A stretch of 64,000 bases of DNA from contig NW_025317398.1 of NCBI RefSeq assembly GCF_018873765.1, forward strand, positions 1 to 64,000. The letters run 5' to 3'. This document shows positions 43,726 to 54,137 of the stretch, one piece after another; positions within the stretch are counted from its first letter, which is position 1; each line of letters starts with the position of its first letter. A program made the position numbers and the translations under genes. The DNA is from Telopea speciosissima. Taxonomy: Eukaryota > Streptophyta > Magnoliopsida > Proteales > Proteaceae. The notes under the pieces are model-generated. The model searched no databases and was not told the DNA's origin. It was given only the letters and a program-made list of their open reading frames with translations.

Positions 43726-45429
43726 TGTAGGTATAACTACGGTCCAGGGATCAAACCATGGTTCCCTAGGAAAACCAATTATAAACCAATTAGGGTATTG
43801 CACGCCCTGGGTTATCCCATGGTGTCCCATGGGTGCCCCCATTTTAATTTTAGGGTTTCCCCTGGTCTCCCATGGGAACCCTGGTGCATCCCTAATAGGG
43901 TTTCTCCTTCCCTCATTTGTCCCACGTAATTATAGGACACATTAGGGACAGAGAAAATACATCTCTAGTCATCACATGGCAAGAGGGATCCATCCCATAC
44001 TCGAATGTGCAGCGGAAATAAATCGATTCGAGTTTCTTTCGCATCCCATAAATATTAATAATCAATAAACTGAAAGGAATTAATAAAGAACTGCTAACCT
44101 GGTGAGCCTCAAGTGTTGCTCCTCCAATAGACAGTGGTTCTTCCTCCAGTGAGTGCTCTAAGAAAACAGATTTGAACCTCCAATGGTGCTACCAAGGTTC
44201 TTCAAGCCAAACGCAGATGCTCTCAAATTCTCCAGCATAGATCTAGGGTTTCACAAACCCTAACTCTCAATTTCAGTAGAGAGAAAAATAGAAGAAAAAG
44301 AAGAGATCTCAAAGAGGGAGAGAGAGACCAAAACGCAGAAGAGGGGGCCCGGCAAAAACGTGGAGCACTGCCCCCCTCCTGCGTTTTTTGATCCTTTTAT
44401 AGATCTAGGGTTTTAATTAAACCCTGGATGGATTACTTTAATCCCAGTGAGAGTCTGTCTCTCTCTCTCTCTCTCTCAGTTTGGCAGTTCTGTTTAAACT
44501 CAAAGTGCTTCTAAAAGGGAAAGAAACAGAATCTAATGGGGAAAGTATTAATTAGCTACTTTATTTAATTATTAATGGATAATTACAATTAACACCAATT
44601 CCATTAATTAAATAAAGAGCCAATTAAATTAGTAAATTTCAAATAACTCCCTATATCTTACATATACAACCCCCCACTAATCAACACCATCATTATGGAA
44701 TCTAGGGCACATACACATGTACTGCCAAACCCCAATCCATAGTACAAGTCCATATACGAGCGTTTGTGCATCTGATCGGGTCCCGCAAAACTCGATAAAA
44801 TACTTTGTTCAAATAATTATAAATAATGTATCATTTTATGTAAAATAGATTTTTGCAAAACCATTTCCAAAACAGCACTGGATCCAGATTCTGATTCGAC
44901 CATGCACAGACAGTCTCTATCTTGGTGTTCCCTAATCGGGCAGTGGTGACCGTGTTGGATAACTCCACTCACAAAGTGTTCACGTATTCCCGGAACACCG
45001 GCTTTGACTCGCTTGAGTCTCAGTCATTGATGAACCAAAGAATGCGATCACACTTTGCAGTGACAGGGTTCCCTCAGGTACAGGATGTCGATGACACATG
45101 TCTATCCCTTCCTACATCTGGCAATAATACATGAGGGATTCAACAAAGTAGATTCTTCGCCAATGCACACATCAAACATGTGAACACTCGCATTCATACC
45201 TTAACATCACATGTCTAGGCATACCCAATGCGACGACCATATGATAAGGGTGCCCAGCCCAAACCCTAGTCGCGACTACCATTTTAAGTATAACTTATGA
45301 ACACATAATGTTCAAAAAGTTTATATCGCATGTGACAATATTAAACAAGAGTGTATAAATGTTCAATATAAAGGTGAATCGGGTTAAATCGGACCGAATC
45401 GGATTTGATGGACACACACTTGTCCAACA
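43726..45429 (-). repeat. 3-prime LTR of copia element 1
   Basis: On the minus strand it runs from TGTTGGACAAGTGTGTG to CCTACA. A TATA box (CTATAAAAGG) is at 44393-44402. The purine tract aagtgggagat (45430-45440) adjoins it. Confidence 0.93.
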
Positions 45430-45440
45430 ATCTCCCACTT
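45430..45440 (-). promoter_or_regulatory. Polypurine tract of copia element 1
   Basis: On the minus strand, aagtgggagat directly precedes the 3-prime LTR; it primes plus-strand synthesis. Confidence 0.75.
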
Positions 45441-45445
45441 GTACA

Positions 45446-47374
45446 TCAAAACCAATTCCCCATACATTTTAAACCCATGCCCTCCATGTGTTTCTCAAAC
45501 ACTCCTTGTGACAAACCCTTTGTTATGACATCAGACACATTTTCAGTTGTGTCCACTTTGGAGATACTCACGTCGCCCTGCTGGATAATCTCTCTGATGA
45601 GGTGATACTTGCGCTGTACGTGTTTGTTCCTCTGATGAGCCCTAGGCTCTTTAGCTTGTGCAATGGCCCCTCTGTTGTCACATAACAGGGGAATAGGGCC
45701 CTTGACAAGGTTAGGGACTACCTCCAAATCTGATAGGAATTTTCTTAGCCAAACACCTTCTTTTGCTGCATCACAAGCTGCAAGGTATTCTGCTTCGGTA
45801 GTAGAATCGGCTGTAGACTTTTGTTTCGTACTCCGCCATACAATGGAACCCCCACCCATTAGATATACCATCTTGGACGTGGATTTTCTGTCATCCTTGT
45901 CAGTTTGGAAATCCAAATCTATGTACCCCAATACTGACAATTGATCAGATTCAAAAACCAAGAAATATTCCTTAGTCCTTCTTAGGTACTTAAGGATATT
46001 CTTGACAGCACTCCAATGCTCGCGTCCAGGGTTAGATTGATAACGACTTACCATATCTACTGCATTGCAAATGTCCGGCCTCATACACAACATAGCGTAC
46101 ATAAGACTCCCTACTACTGAGGCATAGGGAATCCTCTTCATCTCTTCAATGTCTGTCTGAGACTGAGGACATTGAGATCTGGAAAGACTGACTCCATATC
46201 TGAAGGGAACACTTCCCCTCTTGGAGTTCTCCATGCTAAATCTGGCCAGGACTTTATCTATATAGGTAGCCTGTGACAAGCCTAGCATCCTTTTCTGGCG
46301 ATCTCTTACGAGTTTGATCCCAAGGATATAGCTAGCTTCACCAAGGTCTTTCATCGAAAACATTGTGGATAACCACTGTTTTACTGATGAAAGAAAACCT
46401 ATATCGTTACCAATCAGCAATATGTCATCTACGTACGAAATAAGAAAACATATTGCCCTCCCACTGATCTTCTTGTAAACGCATGGTTCATCCATGTTTT
46501 GATCAAAACTAAACCATTTGATTGATTGATCAAACCTGATGTTTCAGCTCCTGGAAGCCTGCTTCAGCCCATAAATGGACCTCTGTAATTTGCACACCTG
46601 TCTTTCTTCCTCCAAGGAAGAGAACCCCTCTACCTGTTCCATGTAGATTTTCTCTTGAAGGAATCCATTCAGAAATGCAGTCTGCACATCCATCTGCCAG
46701 ATTTCATAATCAAAGTGTGCAGTGATAGCCAATAAAATCCCGATGGATTTCATCATCGCCACTGGTGAAAAGGTTTCCTCATAGTCTATACATTCTTTCT
46801 AGGTATAACCCTTTGCCACCAGTCTCGCTTTGAATCTTTTGACCTTTCCATCTGCGCCCTTCTTCCTCTTGAAGATCCATTTACATCCAATCGGTTTAAC
46901 GCCAAGTGGTGGATCAACTAGAGTCCAGACCTTGTTGGAATGCATCGAATCAATTTCAGAGTGCATTGCCTCCAGCCACCTAGTGGCATCAACATCCTTT
47001 AGAGCCTCAGAGTATGTCATCGGATCATCATCCGATTCAACCGATACCATGTGGAACTCTTCCATAGTTTCCTCTTCGGTTAGAAGAGTAAGCCTGGTGG
47101 GTGGTCTAATAGTCCTCCCACTGCGTCGAGGTTCTTCAGGTGTTGGTATTTCAGCGGGTATACCAATTGGTCTCACTTCAGGAAGTGACGTTTCTGAGCT
47201 ATCTGATAGCTCTTTAATGACTACTGGTTCAGACCTCTGGGTCATCATTTCTTCCTCCAAAAATGTGACGTGTTTACTTACAATGACCTTCTGGTCAACT
47301 GGGTCATAGAAATAATAGCCTATCGTGCCTTTGGGGTAGCCTATGAAATGGCATCTTAAAGTCCTGTATTCCAA
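45446..47374 (-). pseudogene. pol: Copia element 1 reverse transcriptase and RNase H
   Basis: Continuation of the pol frame. The end of the integrase region (GYPKGTIGYYFYDP) and a Pro/Glu-rich linker come first. Reverse transcriptase follows, with WLEAMHSEID, GCKWIFKRK, QMDVQTAFLNG and the catalytic YVDD (46424-46435). RNase H closes the frame, with the TEAEYLAACDAAKE and KYHLIRE motifs. Internal stops are at 46799-46801 (TAG) and 46544-46546 (TGA); the normal end is TGA at 45446-45448. These enzymes copy element RNA to DNA inside virus-like particles. Apart from the stops the frame is open. Confidence 0.88.
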
Positions 47375-47413
47375 CTTGTCTGTCTGTTGCTTTCGTATAT
47401 GTGCTATGCAACC

Positions 47414-48331
47414 CTATACCCTAAGGTGTTGAATATTGGGCATACACCCTTTCCACAACTCAAAGGGTGTCTTGGCTAGAGACTTGGATGGAACCCTATT
47501 CAAGATGTAAATTTTCGTTTCTAAAGCATACCCCCAGAAAGAGAGAGGCAGCTCACTATAAGTGAGCATCGTCCGGACCATATCCAATAGGGTCCTATTG
47601 CGTCGTTCGGATACACCATTTTGTTGTGGTGTGCCTGGATTAGTTAGCTGACTAACTATCCCTTGGGATATGAGATGATCTTTAAACTCATCCAATAGAT
47701 ACTCCCCTCCACGATCTGATCATAAGGACTTGACGCTTTTATCGAGCTGTCTTTCGACCTCGGCTTGAAATTCTTTGAATTTATCAAAGGCTTTCGATTT
47801 CCTACGCATCAAGTATATGTAACCATATCTAGAGTAATCATCGGTGAATGTGATAAAGTACTCATACCCATATCTCGCTTGTATGTTTATGGGTCCACAC
47901 ACATCAGTGTGTATTAACTCTGACAGATTTGTGGCTCTAGTAGCTTTATTGCTAAAGGGTTTCTTGGTCATTTTACCCTAAAGGCATGACTCATAGGTTG
48001 GGAATGGTTCCACCCTCAGACTCTCTAAGGGTCCATCCCTCACCAATCTACTGATTCGGTTTACATTAATGTGACCTAATCTTAGATGCCATAGATATGT
48101 TGAGTTCACTGGAGCTGCTTTCCGTTTAAAATCAACATTTGAAACAACATTCATTCTAATAGGGCAATCTAGAAAATACAAACCACTTTGCATATACCCG
48201 GATGCCATAAAGGAACGAATAATTAACTTAGAATTAAAGGAAAAACTGTATCCGTCCAAAACAAGTTTTGAAACTGAAATTATCTTCGTCTTGAAAGAGG
48301 GTACATAATAGCAATCCTTTAAAACTAACAA
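47414..48331 (-). pseudogene. pol: Copia element 1 pre-integrase and integrase
   Basis: In the same frame as the reverse transcriptase. It begins near VLKDCYYVPSFKTKI, has the GAG-pre-integrase zinc site (LWHLRLGHIN with ESC), then the integrase core: HTDVCGPI, ITFTDDYSRYGY and the PQQNGVSERRNRTLLD block. Stops are at 47978-47980, 47720-47722 and 47414-47416. Integrase inserts the new DNA copy. A one-base indel at about 48330 separates this frame from gag. Confidence 0.85.
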
Positions 48332-49380
48332 GCAGAACTAAAATTTAAAATAAAAGTTCCCACAGCCATCGCCATGGTCTTAGCTCCAGTGCCCATCTGA
48401 AGACGCACCTCATTTCTTTCCAGGTTCCTTATCTCCTTGAACCCCTGCAAATCATTGCAAATGTGAATAGTGGAACCTCTATCCACCAACCAACAATTGG
48501 TTGGTTCAAAAGACAAATTAGACTCATAAAGAACGTGAACATCACATGTACCTTCTTTAGCAGCCTCTGTTTCATCTGACTTCTTGTTTTTCATAGTAGT
48601 CAGGTAAGCACGACAGTTTCTTTTCCAGTGACCCTCCTTCTTGCAATAAAAGCACTTGCCTTTGCCTTTATTGCCAGACTTTCCACCCTTGGGTTTCAGG
48701 GTCTTACCCTTACTTCCCTTTTTCTTCTTCTTCCCACTTGAAGAAGGCTTTGCCTTAGTTACATTGACCTCAGCCTTGTCCTTTTTCAAGGACGCTTTAG
48801 CCTCTACCAGTGCGTTAGCAAGCTCGGTGAGCTCCATCGCCTTATCGGACATCTAGTAGAACATCTTAAAGGGTGCATAGGCAAAAGTGAGTGACGCTAA
48901 GATCACATCGATCTTGTATCGCAGGTTGAAATCAGTCCCCATGGATTCCAGTTTTTCAAACAGATTGATCATTTTCATTATATGATCCATCACTGGAGTC
49001 CCCTGGGACATCTTGGTGTTGTGGATTTGACTCACCACATCAGAATGGGCGTGTGTCAACTGCCTGTTGAACAATTTAGCAAGTTTATCCATCTTACCCC
49101 CAGTAGTGCGTATATCCTTGACCGAGTCCAGAACTGACTTTTCCAACGATCCTAGGATATAAAGTGATGCCTTGGAATCCCTCATGAGGAACTCCTGCAT
49201 CTCTTCATTTGTCTCAAAATCATTTGGGTCGGGTTGAGGAGGAACTTGTTCATCAAGAACTGTGTATAGTCCTTCAGCAGTCAGGAGCAATTTAATGCTC
49301 TGGTACCAATCAACATAGTTTGCACCATTAAGTTTGTATTCTCTAATGAGTGTCAAAAGATTGGAATTAACGATAGTCAT
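48325..49380 (-). pseudogene. gag: Copia element 1 Gag and protease start
   Basis: Starts at the ATG 49378-49380 (MTIVNSNLL), just after a splice-acceptor-like tgtgcatgtgtag. The UBN2-type copia Gag follows (LNGANYVDWYQSIKLLL, then LFEKLESMG), then a lysine/glycine-rich linker and the zinc knuckle CFYCKKEGHWKRNC. The protease active site then reads LVDRGST where the family has D-S/T-G. One TAG at 48853-48855 splits the frame. Gag forms the particle shell. Confidence 0.85.
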
Positions 49381-49440
49381 TGTATAAAGATCTACACATG
49401 CACAAGTAAATAACCACATGCTAATTAATAACCATTGAAA

Positions 49441-49749
49441 TTAATAAATTGAGCACACACACATCAATGGTCTTTCATGATTTGGGTTTCCCTCATATCC
49501 CAAAAGATGAATTGGATACCTACAACCCTTGTATACATAACTTACCCTGTCGGGAGTCATTATACACATCGTGGTAGTGTGGACTAGGCTGTCCGCCTCA
49601 TGGGCTTCTAATATTTTTGGCCACCTGGGTGCCATGTTCAGATCCTGTCGGCTGACATACACCCAAGCCATGTACTTACCTATTGCATTAGTTAGAATCA
49701 TGGAATCATGAAAAATGACCCACTGTCGCAGTGCCCTCTCACTATCCAT
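49441..49749 (-). other. Leader ORF of copia element 1 (102 codons)
   Basis: An open frame MDSERALRQW... lies in the long leader between primer site and gag. The homologous leader of copia element 2 (about 53785-54060) keeps the DNA similarity but has stops. No known domain. The gag ATG follows an acceptor-like site, so this region could be an upstream ORF or partly intronic. Confidence 0.35.
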
Positions 49750-50233
49750 ACCCTAACGTATCTAGATAGAGGTAAATATAGATAAGTATGTGACAGTGGT
49801 CCTGGCAATGTCCTGTCGGCGAATGCAGGGCATATCACACAATCTCTACATTTATCTTCAATAGGAGGCCATGGTTATGTCTACCGATTAAGACTAGTCC
49901 ATATCATACATGAATTATGATTAAAGAGGGATTAAGCAACTCTCACATACATGGATAGATTTAAACAACATAATTAATCAACATTAATTAAAAGTGATTA
50001 TGGGATGACGGCATTTTTATCAGAAGCAATTAAAGAACCCTCCCAATAAAAATAAAACTAATAACTTTGGGTGCATTTATCATGCCATGGATGCCACGCC
50101 TCGGATCATCTCCTCCGCCCGATCACGTTTTCAAAATAGGTGACTTGCATCTCCATAAGCTTTGAGCACCACATGTGGATCACCATCTACATGCCCTGGG
50201 AGTCCTAACTCCTCTAAAATTACAATGGAAACC

Positions 50234-50503
50234 TAGGGCTGTAAATGGATCGGATTCGGCTTGAATAGTGCTATATCTGCATCCGCATCCGATTAGCTAT
50301 CGAACGGATTCGGATAGTGCTAAACGGATACGGACACAGAAACGGATCGGATATTTTATCCTTTTACATGTAAATATAGCTTTTTGGATAGCTATAGCCT
50401 ATTCGTATCCGCATCCGTTTAGCTTTCGGACGGATTCAGATAGTGCTAAATGGATACGGACACGGATACGGAAACGAATTTTGGCTATTCATTTACACCC
50501 CTA
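50234..50503. mobile_element. hAT-type MITE (270 bp) inside copia element 1
   Basis: Inverted ends tagggctgtaaatgg and taggggtgtaaatga (complement of the right end), with a perfect 8-bp duplication tggaaacc at 50226-50233 and 50504-50511, the hAT signature. Internal ggatacggacac-like words occur in direct and inverted copies. No coding capacity. Confidence 0.88.
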
Positions 50504-50938
50504 TGGAAACCTAGGAAAAATTCTATACACTTTCCTTTCCATAATAATAAGGAAACCCCGCATGGAGAAACCAACCCACCATTTGGGCTGCCTATGGGGT
50601 GGAGTATATTTGTTTATAAAAAAGATAGGGAGAGAGAGAGAAAGAGAGAGAAGTATCACATCCTCCCATAACCCCATATATCACATACATAAACAATGCA
50701 TCCATTTATTAGAATGCCATTCCCATAATCACATCATAATATAATTTCATGCATGGGCATTAAAGCAAGTAAACCAATAAAAATTACATGGATTCCTTCA
50801 ATTATTGAACCACCACATCACATGTGATAACATGTATCCAAGCTCAAAAATTAAAATCATATTTTAATTACAAGTGAGTGGAGGGAGGGATCCCATCACC
50901 CATCTTCTTCCTTTAAAACAAAAAATTCTATTTTTCCC

Positions 50939-51030
50939 GTAGGCAGTAGCCACTGTCATTGTAGGCAGAACCAACTGGCACCGTAGGCAGTAGCCACTGG
51001 CACTGTAGGCAGAAGTGACTGGCACCGTAG
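50939..51030. repeat. 22-bp minisatellite in the copia element 1 leader
   Basis: Four full units of gtaggcagtagccactggcac type, 22 bp each, plus a partial fifth, alternating between two variants. Confidence 0.88.
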
Positions 51031-51379
51031 GCAACAGCCCATCAAAAAAGAAAATACGCAAATGGGCAGGGAAAAAGGGGAAGGGGTGTGCGCAGAGGCT
51101 TGGCAGCGTGCGCTCCCCCTTTCCCCACACATGATTAAAATTTAATAAAAAATAATAATCATCTATTTGGATAAATGCTTCAATAACTGAAATAAATAAA
51201 TCAATAATCAAATCCATCATACATGGGTAGGTTGTTACACCAACAACCTTGTAACTATCCATGTGCACATGGGAAGGTTGTTACAACAACCATATTCTAA
51301 CCACCCATGTGCCAACTTGCATCCTACTCATGATAATCAAATTAACCATTAATTATTCAATATTCATGGGTGGGAAAGG

Positions 51380-51393
51380 TGGCTCTGATACCA
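51380..51393 (-). promoter_or_regulatory. Primer-binding site of copia element 1
   Basis: On the minus strand tggtatcagagcca, the intact initiator-Met tRNA site, follows the 5-prime LTR after three bases. Confidence 0.92.
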
Positions 51394-51396
51394 CAC

Positions 51397-53104
51397 TGTA
51401 GGCATAACTACGGTCCAGGGATCAAACCATGGTTCCCTAGGGAAACCAATTATAAACCAATTAGGGTATTGCGCGCCCTGGGTTATCCCGTGGTGTCCCA
51501 TGGGTGTCCCATTTTAATTTTAGGGTTTCCCATGGTCTCCCATGAGAACCCTGGTGCATCCCTAATAGGGTTTCTCCTTCCCTCATTTGTCCCATGCAAT
51601 TATAGGACACATTAGGGACAGAGAAAATACATCTCTAGTCATCACATGGCAAGAGGGATCCATCCCATACTCGAATGCACAGCGGAAATAAATCGACTAG
51701 AGTTTCTTTCGCATCCCATAAATATTAATAATCAATAAACTGAAAGGAATTAATAAGAACTGCAAACCTGGTGAGCCTCAAGTGTTTCTCCTCCAATAGA
51801 CAGTGGTTCTTCCTCCAGTGAGCGCTCCAAGCAAACAGATCTAAACCTCCAATGGTGCTACCAAGGTTCTTCAAGCCAAACGCAGATGCTCTCAAATTCT
51901 CCAACATAGATCTAGGGTTTCACAAACCCTAACTCTCAATTTCAATAGAGAGAAAAATAGAAGAAGAAAAAGAAGAGATCTCATAGAGGGAGAGAGAGAC
52001 CAAAACGTAGAAGAGGGGGCCAGGCAAAAACGTGGAGCACTGCCCCCCTCCTTTGTTTTCTGATCCTTTTATAGATCTAGAGTTTTAATTAAACCCTGGA
52101 TGGATTACTTTAATCCCAGTGAGAGTCTGTCTCTCTCTCTCTCAGTTTGGCAGTTTTGTTTAAACTCAAAGTGCTTCTAAAAGGGGAAGAACCAGATCTA
52201 ATAGGGAAAGTATTAATTAGCTACTGTATTTAATTATTAATGGATAATTATAATTAGCACCAATTCCATTAATTAAATAAAGAGCCAATTAAATTACCAA
52301 ATTCCAAATAACTCCCTATATGATAACGATTATCATATACAACCCCCCCACTAATCAACACCATCATTATGGAATCTAGGGCACGTACACATGTACTGCC
52401 AAACCCCAATCCATAGTATAAGTCCATATACGAGCATCTGTGCATCTGATCGGGTCTCATAAAACTCGATAAAATACTTTGTTCAAATAATTATAAATAA
52501 TGTATCATTTTATGTAAAATAGATTTTGGCAAAACCATTTCCAAAATGGCACTGGATCCAGATTTTGATCTGACCATGCACAGACAGTTTCTATCTTAGT
52601 GTTCCCCAATCGGGCAGTGGTGACCGTGTTGGATAACTCCTTCACTCACAAAGTGTTCACGTATTCCCAGAACACCGGCTTTGACTCGCTTGAGTCTCAG
52701 GTATTTGAACCTAAGAATGCGATCACACTTTACAGTTACAGGGTTCCCTTAGGTACAGGGTGTCGGTGATACATGTCTATCCCTTCCAACATCTGGCAGT
52801 AATACATGAGGGAATCGACAAAGTAGATTCTTCGCCAATGCACACATCAAACATGTGAGCACTCGCATTCGTACCTTGACATCACATGTCTAGGCATACC
52901 CAATGCGACAATCATATGATAAGGGTGCCCAGCCCAAACCCTAGTCGCGACTACCATTTTAAGTATAACTTACGGACACATAATGCTCAAAAAGTTTATT
53001 TCGCATGTGACAATATTAAACAAGAATGTATAAATGTTCAATATAAAGGTGAATCGCGTTGAACCGGACCGAACCGGGTTTGATGGACACACACTTGTCC
53101 AACA
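51397..53104 (-). repeat. 5-prime LTR of copia element 1
   Basis: Pairs with 43726-45429 along its full length; same termini and TATA box (CTATAAAAGG at 52065-52074). The CT-repeat length differs between the two copies. Confidence 0.93.
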
Positions 53105-54137
53105 GTGGTATGGGTTGGATGTGATCCTTCTCTTTCTCTTTCTCTCTCTCCCCTTCTTTTTTTATATAAAAATGTACTCCCCCCCATGGGCAGCCCAAAA
53201 AGTGGTTTGGTTTCTCCATCGGGGTATTTTTGATTGGAAAGGAAAACATGTAGATATGTTTTATAGGTTTCCAATGTAATTTTAAAGGAAATAAGATTTC
53301 CCAGAGCATGTTGATGATGATCCACATATGATGATCAAAATTCATGGAGATAAAGATTACCAACTTTGATGGAAGACCAAATGGAGGAGACGATCGAGAT
53401 AATGCATGTGCACACACTTGGCAACATCCTAGGCATAGGATGCACCATAATACATAGAAAGTTTTTATTAAAATATTTGATTTAGTGGGATTTTAATAAT
53501 TACTTCTATTAAATGATGCCATCCCATAATCGCATTAAATTAAAGTTGTTTAAATTGGATTGTCATTCATATTTTATATTGTGAGAGTAATACATTATCC
53601 CTCTTTGTATCAATACATGTATAATATGGATTAGTCTTAACTGGTAAGCATTTCCATGGCCTCCCATTGAGGGTAGATGTAGAAGTTTTGTGATATGGCT
53701 TCGCAGATGCTGACAAGATAATATCAGACTTATATCACTTAACTGCCTATGTTTACCTCCTTTTAGATAAGTTTAGAGTACAGATAGTGAGGGGCACTAT
53801 GATAGTGGGCCATCCTTTATGATTCTATAATTCTAACCAATTCAATGGGTATGTATATGACTTGAGAGTATGTCAGCCGACAGGATCTGGGCGTGACACT
53901 CAGGTGGTCGAAAATATTAGAACTCTAGGAGGCGGACAACATAGTCCACACATTCAAATTATGTATATTGATTCCTGACAAGGTAATTTATCCATGCAAG
54001 GGTTATTGCTTCTCAATCACTGCTTAAGTCATGAGGGAGACTAGAACTGTGAAAGACCATTGATTTTTTTGCTCATTGTATTATCAAGGGTTATTAATAC
54101 GTGTGATTTAATTTATACATGTGTAGATTCTACTTCA

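Larger units (their letters stand above)
43726..53104 (-). mobile_element. Copia element 1, full-length 9.4-kb Ty1/copia retrotransposon
   Basis: Two LTRs of about 1.7 kb, a primer site, a long leader, gag-pol and a purine tract, all on the minus strand, flanked by a perfect 5-bp duplication gtggt (43721-43725, 53105-53109). The order protease, integrase, reverse transcriptase, RNase H is that of Ty1/copia. By eye the LTRs are very similar, with scattered differences and few indels, so it is the youngest large insertion here. It is disabled by six stops and a frameshift. Confidence 0.93.

Noticed and set aside
46830..47309. 159-codon plus-strand ORF
   Set aside because: Shadow of the copia element 1 polyprotein on the minus strand.
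50939..51030. Possible CRISPR-like array (22-bp repeats)
   Set aside because: Units are contiguous without spacers and lie in a plant retroelement leader; it is a minisatellite.
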